Part shown: piece after piece, positions 43,722 to 54,736 of the stretch
How positions within the stretch are numbered: position 1 is the first letter of the stretch
Layout: every line of letters begins with the position of its first letter
Made by a program: the position numbers and the translations under genes
Notes under the pieces: generated by a model
Told to the model about the DNA's origin: nothing
The model's input: only the letters and a program-made list of their open reading frames with translations
Databases searched by the model: none
Assembly (NCBI RefSeq): GCF_002198715.1
Contig: NZ_MWLK01000036.1
Location: 310,223-374,222 of the forward strand
Reading direction: 5' to 3'
DNA: 64,000 nt
From: Rhodomicrobium sp. R_RK_3
GTDB taxonomy: Bacteria > Pseudomonadota > Alphaproteobacteria > Rhizobiales > Rhodomicrobiaceae

Positions 43722-44999
43722 ATGTTCCGGTCAGTTGATCCTCATCTCATTGAGCAATTCGTTTATTTTCAAATGAAGATTTATTCGCCGATCTACGTGA
43801 GCCGATTTTTCGCTCTCGCGGATCAAACAATATTTGCCGTCGCGAATTTTACGCTGACAGTGACGATCGCCAGGTATCACGGCGAGAGCGAGCTGGCGGC
43901 GTTCGGCATTGCATTGTCGATCGCTCTTATCCTGCAGGGTATCCAGCTCAACAATTATATCATTCATTTGAACATGCTGGATCGCAGGGTCTTCAGGTTC
44001 CGCCGCCGAAGGATATTGGGCGAGCATCTTATCGCGACCATGCCATTCATCATCGGCGCCGCAGCCCTGAGCATCATTTGCGTCAGCCTTGTGGGGCCGA
44101 GCATGCTGACAAGGGTCGCCGTCGCGACCATGGCTTGCTTCGCCATTTACTGCCATGTCGGTTTCGAGCGGGTGTTCTTCACCAAGGAAGACAATTACAT
44201 CGCCCCGTTCCTCAGCTCCGCCGTGTACTTTCTCGTCAACCTCTACATGCTGAAGAGCCATGCCAGCGTGAGCTTTAACCAGGCCATGCTCGTATTGTTC
44301 GCCTTCGGCATGGTGCGATACGCCGTGCTGATGTTCGCTGGTCGCCCCGATCTTCGCCGCGGCGCGGCGCTCCTTAGAATCGATCTGCGGCGGAATTCGC
44401 TGGGGTCGCTGCTGGGTATGATCGGCTATTCCGGCTACACCCACGTCCCAGTCTTCGCCCTTGGCGCCTTCTCGACACCGGGGCAGGTCGCCGCTTATGT
44501 CGCGTTTCGGAGCGCGCTGCAGCCCTCGCAAATCATCATGCGCAGCATGGATGTTGTGGATAAGAACCAATTTCGCGAAGCCATCAGGGCCAGCGACAAG
44601 CCGCGCCAGGTTTTGCTTTATCAGGTGCTCTTCTACGGCGGCATGTCGACGGCGATGAGCCTGGCGATCTGCTTCTTCTCAAAAGATATCGTCGATATTC
44701 TTTATCACGGGAAATATTATGATTATATCGGCGTGCTCTACATCTGGGCTACCATCACCGTCTTCTTCAACATGACCCAGCCCATCGAAAGCGCGATTGT
44801 TCTGAAGAAGATGTTGACGACTTTCAATGTCGTTCGTTCCGCGGTCGGTGTCTTAACCGCTATCGTGACCGTCTTCATCGCCACACCCTTCGGCGCCTTC
44901 GGCGTTGCAACCACCAGCATGCTCGCCGGATTGGCCGTATTCTCGCTGGGCGGCGTGATCTCGCTCATCGCGCTTTGTGGACGACCTCAGCATGGATAG
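43722..44999 (+). CDS. Polysaccharide flippase-like membrane protein (Wzx/MOP superfamily)
   Basis: This protein of about 425 aa has 12 or so hydrophobic helices, with ARYHGESELAAFGIALSIALILQG early on. The C-terminal part (DIVDILYHGKYYDYIGVLYIW and GAFGVATTSMLAGLAVFSLGG) recalls lipid-linked oligosaccharide flippases. The start is uncertain: TTG 43707, ATG 43722 and ATG 43773 are all possible, none with a strong ribosome binding site. It overlaps the next gene by 8 bp. Base composition looks lower in GC than neighbours, a possible sign of transfer. Confidence 0.72.
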   Translation: MFRSVDPHLIEQFVYFQMKIYSPIYVSRFFALADQTIFAVANFTLTVTIARYHGESELAAFGIALSIALILQGIQLNNYIIHLNMLDRRVFRFRRRRILGEHLIATMPFIIGAAALSIICVSLVGPSMLTRVAVATMACFAIYCHVGFERVFFTKEDNYIAPFLSSAVYFLVNLYMLKSHASVSFNQAMLVLFAFGMVRYAVLMFAGRPDLRRGAALLRIDLRRNSLGSLLGMIGYSGYTHVPVFALGAFSTPGQVAAYVAFRSALQPSQIIMRSMDVVDKNQFREAIRASDKPRQVLLYQVLFYGGMSTAMSLAICFFSKDIVDILYHGKYYDYIGVLYIWATITVFFNMTQPIESAIVLKKMLTTFNVVRSAVGVLTAIVTVFIATPFGAFGVATTSMLAGLAVFSLGGVISLIALCGRPQHG

Positions 45000-45939
45000 G
45001 GCCCGTCACAAACTCAAACTGGACGAGGTCGGGGTAGAGGCTGACACCCGGTTAAAGGCGAGTTTGAATGAATTGGCCCATCGATGTTCCGCGCAGGATC
45101 AGGCGCTGAGTGGCGTCTTGCGGCGAGTTCAGCGGGCAAGGGATACGCTGCCGCCTTCCATCCACTATAACCGCTTTCCACTCGCCATCTGCCGCATCAT
45201 TGCCGAGACCCTGCCGCCCGCCGATGTCGATGGCGTCATGCGCGCAAAGCGCTATGTCGTTGCCAATCTGCTGATCGGCAACGCCTCTCGACTTCTGAAG
45301 CGCTATTCCCACCCTATGATTGCCGCGTGCATGGTCAGGAACCTGGACCGGATTGCGAGCAACCTGCTCGGGGCCGACGACGACTACGCGGTCTATGACC
45401 ATTTTGTCAAAGACGTCAACTACGTCAGCGGAGCCTTCGTTCACCTCGGAGCTCGGGCCATCTCGTTGAACGCGAATGCGTCGCTGAGCTCGCTGGTTTC
45501 GAGGCCAGCCCTTGGCGCGTATTCTGGGGCCGGCGGATGGATCCGAGCGGTCGCGCGAGGCGGTCGGGGCTGGTTCAGAGCCCATACCGACAACCGGATG
45601 ATGGAGGATTTCAACGAACTCGGAAGCGAGCGGTTTTATCGCAACGTCGCCGCGCTGCTCCAAGACAATCCCAAGATTCTCGGTTTGGTCTCGACCACCT
45701 GGTTCCTCGATCCGCAGATCCTGACGATCGCCCCGCATCTGGCCTATTGGCAACTCACGCCCGTCAAGCACGGTGCCTTCCTTTATCGCCACGGGCCCAC
45801 GGCGCAGCATACCGCCTGGGCGATTGAAAAGTCGCAAACGCGCCGCAAGCTGGTCGAGGAGGGCCGGTATGTTCCGCAATGCTACTCGATGACCTGGCCG
45901 CGCAAGGCGCTTTGCAATTGGGCGGGGATTCCGCAATGA
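44992..45939 (+). CDS. Unrecognised protein in a polysaccharide-type operon
   Basis: I do not recognise this 315-aa protein. There is no signal peptide or clear membrane segment. The N-terminal half is helical and basic (GVLRRVQRARDTLPP, IHYNRFPLAICRIIAETLPP). The C-terminal part contains RAHTDNRMMEDFNELGSERF, ILGLVSTTWFLDPQI and APHLAYWQLTPVKHGAFLY, a set of conserved-looking His, Asp, Arg and Trp residues that could form an active site. The start overlaps the flippase stop by 8 bp and the next gene overlaps its stop as ATGA, so the three are translationally linked. Confidence 0.8.
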   Translation: MDRARHKLKLDEVGVEADTRLKASLNELAHRCSAQDQALSGVLRRVQRARDTLPPSIHYNRFPLAICRIIAETLPPADVDGVMRAKRYVVANLLIGNASRLLKRYSHPMIAACMVRNLDRIASNLLGADDDYAVYDHFVKDVNYVSGAFVHLGARAISLNANASLSSLVSRPALGAYSGAGGWIRAVARGGRGWFRAHTDNRMMEDFNELGSERFYRNVAALLQDNPKILGLVSTTWFLDPQILTIAPHLAYWQLTPVKHGAFLYRHGPTAQHTAWAIEKSQTRRKLVEEGRYVPQCYSMTWPRKALCNWAGIPQ

Positions 45940-46748
45940 TCGGCCGCACCGGCGTCGGCCTCTTCGACCGCGCTCTCGGCAAGGCCCGGCGGGCCTATGC
46001 CGAACGCTGTACTTTTGCCCATATCAGCATCCCAGCGGACTTCCGCGCGGTCAGCTTCTGCTTCGACGACTTTCCGCTCAGCGCCGCCGAGGATGGCGCC
46101 CGGACGCTGGAAAGCTTCGGCCTCAGAGGGACCTTCTACACCTGCTTCGGCACCTTAAGCCACGACAGCCCGAGCGGCCGTCTGGCGGGCATGCAGGACG
46201 TTGCGGCGCTTCATCGCAACGGCCACGAGATCGGCTGTCATACCTACGACCACATGAATTGCTCGTTCGTCGAAGCGGACGACGCGGCGCAATCTTGCGA
46301 CCTCAATCGCAGGGTCGCGGCCGAGCGCGGCATTACCATGGAGAATTTGGCCTATCCACAGGGCGGCATCAGGGCCTCCACCAAACAATTGCTCAGCACG
46401 CGCTACGCCACCGCGCGCGGCACGCTTCAGGGCGTCAATCGCGGCCTTACCGACGCGCATGGGCTCCGGGCCGTGCGGATCTATGAGCACCACGCCGCCT
46501 CGGCCATGCGCCAGCGCATTGACGACGTCGCCCTCGAAGGTGGCTGGCTGATCCTCTACACCCACGACGTCGCCACGTCGCCGTCCCGTTATGGCTTGTC
46601 GAAGTCACGCTTCCGCGACCTGATCCTCTACACGATCGGGAGAAATCTGCCCGTTCTGACCATTGCCGAAGTGGTCCGCCTCATCGGCCACGCCGGGGCG
46701 GCGCATGTGGGATCCGGACCGATACCGGCCACAGCGGGCCAGGCGTAA
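45936..46748 (+). CDS. Polysaccharide deacetylase (CE4/NodB domain)
   Basis: The 270-aa enzyme has CE4 motif 1 FCFDDFP (two metal/base Asp), motif 2 GHEIGCHTYDH (two metal His), a motif 3-like segment AYPQGGIRAS and a late ILYTHDVA. It lacks a signal peptide, so it should act in the cytoplasm, for instance on a lipid-linked sugar before export. The ATG at 45936 overlaps the upstream stop (ATGA). The neighbours suggest removal of an acyl group from a polysaccharide or oligosaccharide intermediate. Confidence 0.85.
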   Translation: MIGRTGVGLFDRALGKARRAYAERCTFAHISIPADFRAVSFCFDDFPLSAAEDGARTLESFGLRGTFYTCFGTLSHDSPSGRLAGMQDVAALHRNGHEIGCHTYDHMNCSFVEADDAAQSCDLNRRVAAERGITMENLAYPQGGIRASTKQLLSTRYATARGTLQGVNRGLTDAHGLRAVRIYEHHAASAMRQRIDDVALEGGWLILYTHDVATSPSRYGLSKSRFRDLILYTIGRNLPVLTIAEVVRLIGHAGAAHVGSGPIPATAGQA

Positions 46749-46860
46749 TCGTCGGGCGCCGCCCCTCCCGTCCAACGCGGGTGCCGGTGTCCGCCGCGAA
46801 GAACAAGAGAGGCCACTGGGTCCGAGCCCGGCGGCGCCCCCAACCCCATCCGCGTGAGCG

Positions 46861-47856
46861 TCAGATCAACCCTTGTGCCCGAGCCAAGGCCGCCAGCGAT
46901 GTTTCCGGCCGCGGACCGATATGCGAGATCACCTCCGCCGCGGCGATGCTGGCCAGACGTCCGCAGACGCGGAGGTCAAGACCGCGCGCGCGGCCGAACA
47001 GGAAGCCTGCCGCATAAAGATCGCCCGCCCCCGTCGTGTCGAGAACGCGCGCGACCGGCTCGGCGGGGATCTCGATCAAGTCGCCGGGCGTAACGATCAC
47101 CGAGCCTTTTTCGCTGCAAGTCACCGCCGCCAGCGCACAGTCCGTCCGCAACCGCGCGCAGGCCGCCGTCAGATCATCGGTCTGGTACAGCGACAGCACC
47201 TCGCTCTGATTTGCGAACAGCAGATCGACGCTGCCGCGAATGAAATCGAGAAACGCCTCGCGGTGGCGCTCGACGCAGAACGGATCGGACAGCGTCAGCG
47301 AGACGATGGTGCCCGCCTCCCGCGCGATCGTCGCCGCCTCGTAAAAAGCGGCCTTCGCCTGCGGCCCATCGAAGGAATAGCCCTCGAGATAAAGATGGCT
47401 GGCATCGCCGATCAGCGCCGGGTCGAGCTCGTTGCTGCTCAGCTCGGCGGCGGCGCCAAGAAAGGTGTTCATCGTCCGCTCGCCGTCGGGCGTGACCAGG
47501 ATCAGGCAGCGGGCGGTCGGCGCGCTCCCTTGGGTCGGCGGCGTATTGAAGGTAACTCCGGCGGCGCGCAGATCATGCGCAAAAATCTCGCCGAACGGAT
47601 CCTTCGCCGTCTTGCCCATGAAGCCCGCCTTGCCGCCGAACGAGGCGACGCCGACGCAGCTATTCGGCACCGTGCCGCCGCTGACTTCGATCGCTGGTCC
47701 CATTTCGGCGTAAAGCCGCGTCGCCTCCTCGGCATCGATCAGCCGCATCGTGCCTTTGGTCAGACCCTGAGCCTCGATGAAACCATCATCGCAGCGGGCG
47801 ATGATGTCGACGATGGCGCTCCCCAGGCCGACGACGTCATGAACGGGCTGCACCAT
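46861..47856 (-). CDS. Adenosine kinase / PfkB-family carbohydrate kinase
   Basis: The 331-aa ribokinase-fold enzyme has VVGLGSAIVDIIAR at the start, IEVSGGTVPNSCVGVASFGG and the catalytic/ATP motif VLDTTGAGDLYAAGFLFG. This group in Hyphomicrobiales is usually labelled adenosine kinase, but the sugar or nucleoside is not certain from sequence. The start MVQPVHD at 47856 overlaps the end of nth by 20 bp. Confidence 0.86.
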   Translation of the reverse strand: MVQPVHDVVGLGSAIVDIIARCDDGFIEAQGLTKGTMRLIDAEEATRLYAEMGPAIEVSGGTVPNSCVGVASFGGKAGFMGKTAKDPFGEIFAHDLRAAGVTFNTPPTQGSAPTARCLILVTPDGERTMNTFLGAAAELSSNELDPALIGDASHLYLEGYSFDGPQAKAAFYEAATIAREAGTIVSLTLSDPFCVERHREAFLDFIRGSVDLLFANQSEVLSLYQTDDLTAACARLRTDCALAAVTCSEKGSVIVTPGDLIEIPAEPVARVLDTTGAGDLYAAGFLFGRARGLDLRVCGRLASIAAAEVISHIGPRPETSLAALARAQGLI

Positions 47857-48568
47857 CCTCAATCCTCGCAATCTTCATCTCTTCAGGGGTGGTCTTCGGC
47901 TCGAACAGGCAGATATCCGAAATCAGGCAGCGCGGACATTCCGGCTTGCGCGCCTTGCAGACATAGCGCCCGTGCAAGATCAGCCAATGATGCGCGTGCA
48001 GCATATATTTCGCCGGCACGACGCGTTCCAGCTCCAGCTCGACCGCGAGCGGGTCCTTGCCCGGCGCGAGGCCGGTGCGGTTGGCGACGCGGAAAATATG
48101 GGTGTCGACCGCCATGGTCGGCTGGCCGAAGGCGACGTTCAGCACCACGTTCGCCGTCTTGCGGCCGACGCCGGGCAGCGCCTCCAGCGCCTCGCGATCC
48201 GCCGGCACGTCGCCGCCATGCTCATCGACCAGCATCTGCGACAGGGCAATGACGTTCTTGGCCTTGTTGCGGAACAGGCCGATGGTCTTGATGGCGTCCT
48301 GCACCCGCGCCTCGCCGAGCGCCAGCATCTTCTCCGGCGTGTCGGCGGCTTCGAACAGCGCCCGCGTCGCCTTGTTCACGCCGGCATCCGTCGCCTGCGC
48401 CGACAGCACGACCGCGACCAGCAGCGTGTAGGGATTGACGTATTCCAGCTCACTTTTCGGGTCGGGCTGGGCCTTCTGGAACCGGCGAAACATCTCCTCG
48501 ATCGCCGCCGGCTTCAGATGCTTCGGCCGGACCGTCGCAGGCGTTTTCGGTTTGGATCTGGCCGCCAC
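47837..48568 (-). CDS. nth: Endonuclease III
   Basis: The 243-aa base-excision repair glycosylase/AP lyase has the helix-hairpin-helix LPGVGRKTANVVLNVAF with the catalytic Lys, the catalytic Asp in MAVDTHIFRVANR, and the [4Fe-4S] cysteines in CKARKPECPRCLISDIC (C-x6-C-x2-C-x5-C). The N-terminus has a basic extension (RSKPKTPATVRPKH). It precedes adenosine kinase in one leftward unit. Confidence 0.96.
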   Translation of the reverse strand: MAARSKPKTPATVRPKHLKPAAIEEMFRRFQKAQPDPKSELEYVNPYTLLVAVVLSAQATDAGVNKATRALFEAADTPEKMLALGEARVQDAIKTIGLFRNKAKNVIALSQMLVDEHGGDVPADREALEALPGVGRKTANVVLNVAFGQPTMAVDTHIFRVANRTGLAPGKDPLAVELELERVVPAKYMLHAHHWLILHGRYVCKARKPECPRCLISDICLFEPKTTPEEMKIARIEDGAARS

Positions 48569-48612
48569 TAAAGGGTTCCCGACGCCGGGCTTCTCGATTA
48601 TCTTCGGCCGTC

Positions 48613-49104
48613 ATGACCGATAGCACCGCCAAAGCGCCCGAAGCGCATTTCAGCGCTGTCTTGCTGCCCCATCGCTCGCTCGGGCGCAAGGGCTTTATCA
48701 CGCTTATGAGCGTCATCAGCGGGGTCAGCTTCCTGACCGGCATCGCTTTCTACTTGAAGGGCGCCTGGCCGGTCTTTGGCTTTTTCGGCCTCGACGTGCT
48801 GCTGGTCTACGGCGCCTTCAAACTGAATTACCGCGCCGCGCGCCTCTACGAAACCGTCGAGCTGACCGACGAGCAACTGACAGTGACGCGCATCCACCCC
48901 TCCGGCCGGGCGGAAAGCTGGAGCTTCAACCCCTATTGGGTGCGGCTCGAGCTCGAGGAGATCGACAATGCGGCCAACCGGCTGAGCCTCAGGTCGCATG
49001 GCCGCGAACTGCGCATCGGCACTTTCCTCAGCGATGACGAGAAGCGCGGCTTTGCCCATGCGCTCGGCGCGGCGCTCTATGACGTGCGCGGCTCGCGGAT
49101 CTGA
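48613..49104 (+). CDS. DUF2244 membrane protein
   Basis: The 163-aa protein has two close hydrophobic helices (FITLMSVISGVSFLTGIAFYL and FGFFGLDVLLVYGAF, residues ~28-70) and a beta-rich soluble domain with VRLELEEIDNAANRLSLRSHGRELRIGTFLS in adjacent parts. This is the alphaproteobacterial DUF2244 family of unknown function. Divergent from nth with 44 bp between. Confidence 0.9.
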   Translation: MTDSTAKAPEAHFSAVLLPHRSLGRKGFITLMSVISGVSFLTGIAFYLKGAWPVFGFFGLDVLLVYGAFKLNYRAARLYETVELTDEQLTVTRIHPSGRAESWSFNPYWVRLELEEIDNAANRLSLRSHGRELRIGTFLSDDEKRGFAHALGAALYDVRGSRI

Positions 49105-49109
49105 GCTGG

Positions 49110-49673
49110 CTACATCCGGCTCTTGCCGCGCGCCCCGACGATCTGCGGCGCGTCGGCCTCGCAGCGGAAATCGGCCGCGCCCTCATCGGCGATCTTCTGC
49201 GCCAGCCCGTTCGGGTTTGGGGTGGCGAGCGCGTCGATATAGGCCATATGGCAGGCCTCCGAGCCGGAAATTTTCGTCACCACCAGCACCTGACCGGCAG
49301 GCCCACCGTCGAGGCCGCCGGTGAAATAGCGCAGGATCGCCGCATGCGGTCCCTCGGCTCCGGGCCGGATGCGCAATTCCAGCGTGTCGTGGATATGGTT
49401 TAAGGGCGCCAGCGTCTGGCTGAACGCCTTCTGCTTCAGCCCGTTCGGTCCATAGCCGACGAAACTGCGCAGATCCCCTTCGGCGACATAGAATTCGTAA
49501 TCGCCGAAATCGCGGCAATGGCGCACTACGGAGGCGGTCTCCCGATCCTCGTCGATGATCGCGCAGCGGGCGATGTCGAATTTGATGTAGATGCTGCTGG
49601 CCCCTTCCGCCACGGCGTCGGTCGGCGCGGCGAGTATCAGGGCGAAGCAGCAAATCAGTCTGGAAACGGTCAT
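49110..49673 (-). CDS. Secreted hypothetical protein, 187 aa
   Basis: A signal peptide MTVSRLICCFALILAAPTDA (cleaved near AVAEG) precedes a soluble domain. Features include SIYIKFDIARCAIIDEDRET, FVGYGPNGLKQKAFSQTL and ILRYFTGGLDGGPAGQVLVVTKI. Three cysteines in the mature part (ARC, RHC, EAC) and a fourth near the end (FRC) could form two disulphides. The N-terminal extension in the same frame to 49844 is not protein-like. Function unknown. Confidence 0.75.
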   Translation of the reverse strand: MTVSRLICCFALILAAPTDAVAEGASSIYIKFDIARCAIIDEDRETASVVRHCRDFGDYEFYVAEGDLRSFVGYGPNGLKQKAFSQTLAPLNHIHDTLELRIRPGAEGPHAAILRYFTGGLDGGPAGQVLVVTKISGSEACHMAYIDALATPNPNGLAQKIADEGAADFRCEADAPQIVGARGKSRM

Positions 49674-49785
49674 CGGTCGAACGGCTTTGCGGTGAAAAAA
49701 ACCCGGCGCCCCCCAGCGATGCTTTATGTCTCGCCCCATCACTGCTATAGGGCAGCTTGACTGAACACAACCATCCGATGGCGAT

Positions 49786-50583
49786 ATGAAACTGGCAATT
49801 ATGGGCGCGGCCGGGCGGATGGGACAAGCCCTCGTCCGTATCATTCACGAGATGCCGGATTGCGCGATCTCCGGCGGCACCGAACCGGCGGGCTCGCCGC
49901 ATCTGGGCGCCGATATCGGCGAGATCGCGGGCGTCGGCAAGCTGGGCATCCCGATCACCGACGATCCGCTGGAACTCTACATCCGCTCCGAAGGCGTGCT
50001 CGACTTCACCACGCCTGAGGCGACCGCCGAACATGCCGGCCTCGCCGCCCAGGCGCGCATCGTGCATGTGATCGGCACTACCGGCCTCTCGCCGCAGCAT
50101 CAGGACGCCATTCTCGCCGCCTCGCGCCATGCTGTCATCATCGAATCCGGCAATTTCAGCCTGGGCGTCAATCTGCTCGAAGCGCTGGTGAAGAAGGCGG
50201 CCAAGGTGCTCGGCCCGGATTACGATATCGAGGTCCTCGAGATGCATCACCGGCTGAAGGTCGACGCGCCGTCGGGCACCGCCCTGATGCTCGGCCGGGC
50301 CGCCGCCGAGGGGCGCGGCATCGGGCTGGACGACCACTCCGTGCGCGTCCGCGACGGTCAGACCGGCGTGCGCAAGCGCGGCGATATCGGCTTTGCCGCT
50401 TTGCGCGGCGGCGACGTCATCGGCGATCATTCGGTGATCTTTGCAGGGCCCGGCGAGCGGGTCGAGATCGCCCACCGCTCCGGCGACCGCCAGCTTTTCG
50501 CGCGCGGCGCGCTGCGGGCCGCACAATGGGGCAAGGGCAAGCCGCCCGGCCTCTATTCGATGCACGACGTGCTGGATCTCTGA
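49786..50583 (+). CDS. dapB: 4-hydroxy-tetrahydrodipicolinate reductase
   Basis: The 265-aa NAD(P)H enzyme acts in lysine and diaminopimelate synthesis. The nucleotide loop is [15 protein letters not shown], followed by [12 protein letters not shown], the substrate motif [16 protein letters not shown] with catalytic His and Lys, and the C-terminal [12 protein letters not shown]. Length is normal. gpmA follows by 84 bp. Confidence 0.96.
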   Translation: MKLAIMGAAGRMGQALVRIIHEMPDCAISGGTEPAGSPHLGADIGEIAGVGKLGIPITDDPLELYIRSEGVLDFTTPEATAEHAGLAAQARIVHVIGTTGLSPQHQDAILAASRHAVIIESGNFSLGVNLLEALVKKAAKVLGPDYDIEVLEMHHRLKVDAPSGTALMLGRAAAEGRGIGLDDHSVRVRDGQTGVRKRGDIGFAALRGGDVIGDHSVIFAGPGERVEIAHRSGDRQLFARGALRAAQWGKGKPPGLYSMHDVLDL

Positions 50584-50667
50584 CCGGCCGCAACGATATC
50601 GGCGCGGGCGCATTCATACACAAACACGCGGCTTCCGCTTGAAGCCTTCAGACCTTCGAGGACGCAG

Positions 50668-51288
50668 ATGGACAATATGCTGGTGCTGGTCCGCCATGGC
50701 GAGAGCGAATGGAACAAGCTCAATCTGTTCACCGGCTGGCGCGATGTCGATTTGACCGAGACCGGCGTCGCCGAGGCCAAGCGCGCGGGCGAGTTGCTCA
50801 AGGCCGCCGGCGCGCATTTCGACCTCGCCTTCACCAGCGCTCTGAAACGCGCCCAGCGCACGCTCGACATCATCCTCGCAGAACTCGGTGAGACCGGTAT
50901 CGAGATCATCCGCGACCAGGCGCTGAACGAGCGCGACTATGGCGACCTCTCCGGCCTCAACAAGGACGACGCCCGCGCCCGCTGGGGCGAGGAGCAGGTG
51001 CATATCTGGCGCCGCTCCTTCGACGTCCCCCCGCCCGGCGGCGAAAGCCTGAAGGACACTGCCGCGCGCGTGCTGCCCTATTACGAGACCCGGATCTGGC
51101 CCGAGCTGAAAGCGGGCAAGAACGTCATCGTGGCGGCGCACGGCAATTCGCTGCGCGCTTTGGTGATGAAGCTCGACGGCCTCAGCCAGGAGCAGGTGCT
51201 GGCGCTGAACCTCGCCACCGGCGCGCCCATCATCTATCGCCTCAACCCCGACGGCACGGTCGCCGAGAAGCGCGATTTGGCGGGCTAG
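50668..51288 (+). CDS. gpmA: 2,3-bisphosphoglycerate-dependent phosphoglycerate mutase
   Basis: The 206-aa enzyme interconverts 3- and 2-phosphoglycerate. The phospho-His is in [36 protein letters not shown] and [12 protein letters not shown] complete the active site. It is shorter than the 250-aa E. coli protein but usual for this order. Follows dapB in the same direction, as in many Hyphomicrobiales. Confidence 0.95.
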   Translation: MDNMLVLVRHGESEWNKLNLFTGWRDVDLTETGVAEAKRAGELLKAAGAHFDLAFTSALKRAQRTLDIILAELGETGIEIIRDQALNERDYGDLSGLNKDDARARWGEEQVHIWRRSFDVPPPGGESLKDTAARVLPYYETRIWPELKAGKNVIVAAHGNSLRALVMKLDGLSQEQVLALNLATGAPIIYRLNPDGTVAEKRDLAG

Positions 51289-51384
51289 GCGCGCTGTCCT
51301 GCCCGGCTTGCCGCGCCCTTCCCTTGCACATGTCAGCCGTACACGGTAAGCCAAAACCGGGTCACATCGCGGCAGGGGGCAATC

Positions 51385-51966
51385 ATGAGCGTACCGGATC
51401 TCTTGGAGCATGCACACGCGCCGGAGAGCAAATTCACACCGATCTATATCGCCGTCCTCGCCGTGCTGCTGGCGATCTGCTCGATCGGCGATGACGACGC
51501 GGCCAAGACCATGATCCGCTCCAGCGTCGAAGCGGCCGACACCTACGCCTTCTTCCAGGCCAAGAATATCCGCCAGACCAATTACGAGCTCGCCGCCGAC
51601 GCCATCGAGGCGCAGCTCAAGGATCCCGCCCTCACGGAAGAAGGGCGCAAATTCCTGCATGACAAGATGGACGCTTACCGCTCCAAGGCCGCGCGCTATG
51701 AGAGCGAACCGGCGACCGGCGAGGGCAAGGCCGAACTGCTCGCCAAGGCCAAGGCTCTCGAAACCGAGCGCGACATTGCTCTCAAGCGCGATCCCTATTT
51801 CGATCTCGGCCAGGGTCTGCTGCAGATCGCCATCGTGCTCGCCTCGATCTCGCTGATCATCGACGGCGCGTTTTTGGTCTGGGTCAGCGGCCTGCTCGCC
51901 GTGGTCGGCACGTTTGCGATGGTGAACGCCTTCACGCTGGCCGTGGCGGTGCCGTTCCTGAGCTGA
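51385..51966 (+). CDS. DUF4337 membrane protein
   Basis: The 193-aa protein has one N-terminal membrane segment (PIYIAVLAVLLAICSIG), a charged helical middle of about 100 residues (DTYAFFQAKNIRQTNYELAAD) and two C-terminal membrane segments (LLQIAIVLASISLIIDGAFLV and LLAVVGTFAMVNAFTLAVAV). This layout matches DUF4337, whose function is unknown. The N-terminus is His/Ala/Glu-rich (EHAHAPESK), as usual for the family. Confidence 0.85.
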   Translation: MSVPDLLEHAHAPESKFTPIYIAVLAVLLAICSIGDDDAAKTMIRSSVEAADTYAFFQAKNIRQTNYELAADAIEAQLKDPALTEEGRKFLHDKMDAYRSKAARYESEPATGEGKAELLAKAKALETERDIALKRDPYFDLGQGLLQIAIVLASISLIIDGAFLVWVSGLLAVVGTFAMVNAFTLAVAVPFLS

Positions 51967-52014
51967 CATCGGGGGGCAAGGTGCGCCGAGCCTGCGCGTC
52001 CTTGCCCCGCTTGC

Positions 52015-52662
52015 CTATATCGTGACCGTCTCGCCGGCCGGCGTCACGATCTTGGCCGACAGGCCCGGCTTCTCCCCTTCGGCCACCTTCACCGACGAAA
52101 AGCCGCGCGCGCAAAGCGTCCGCAGCGCTCCGGTCAGCCAGGCGGCGTCGGGGTGGGTCAGGGTCAGCTCCTGCAGCCAGAAGCCCTCGTCCGGCAGCGC
52201 CTCCCATGGACGCGCGCCGCCATCCCATTCGATCAGATGCGGAATGACGCCGTCGCCGGGCAGGTGCCCATCATCCGGCACCGTCAGCCGCCAGCTCAGC
52301 ATGCCGCGACTGACCGATGTCACCGCGCCGAGCGGCACCGCCGCCGCCTGCACCGCCGCGATGATGTCCGCCGTCCGCAGCACCCAGGCGATTAGCGCCG
52401 GGCCGTTTTCCAGCCGCGCCCGCATTTGCGGCTCGTCGAGCGCGTACCAGCGCGGACGGGTCGGCGGCGTCGCGGCCGGGTTGACCGCGATCACCTCGAG
52501 ATAGCGGTTCGCCCCGAGCCGCATGAGCCGGTTATGCGTGCCCATGCTCTCGTGCCGGCCGCCGGCCGGGATCTCGATGCCGAGCCGCTCGCGAATGAAA
52601 TCCGCCCCGTCCTCCAGCGACGCGGCGGCGATGACGATATGGTCCAGTTCGCAAGCGGGCAT
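52015..52662 (-). CDS. Glyoxalase-like (VOC) domain protein
   Basis: The 215-aa protein starts ELDHIVIAAASLEDGADFI with the family metal His, and has GTHNRLMRLGANRYLEVIAV and ALIAWVLRTADI followed by a second, degenerate half. This is the Glyoxalase_3 type of the VOC superfamily; the reaction is unknown. It ends the leftward pair behind the thioredoxin-domain gene, 10 bp after it. Confidence 0.85.
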   Translation of the reverse strand: MPACELDHIVIAAASLEDGADFIRERLGIEIPAGGRHESMGTHNRLMRLGANRYLEVIAVNPAATPPTRPRWYALDEPQMRARLENGPALIAWVLRTADIIAAVQAAAVPLGAVTSVSRGMLSWRLTVPDDGHLPGDGVIPHLIEWDGGARPWEALPDEGFWLQELTLTHPDAAWLTGALRTLCARGFSSVKVAEGEKPGLSAKIVTPAGETVTI

Positions 52663-52672
52663 GGGTTCCTCC

Positions 52673-54703
<2,031 letters not shown>

Positions 54704-54736
54704 AGCTCGCTCCTCTTTTGCCTGCGGAGGTTCATC

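Noticed and set aside
44555..44563. Perfect DnaA box TGTGGATAA inside the flippase gene
   Set aside because: A single 9-mer is expected about once by chance in a window of this size on both strands, and it lies in coding sequence away from any origin-like gap.
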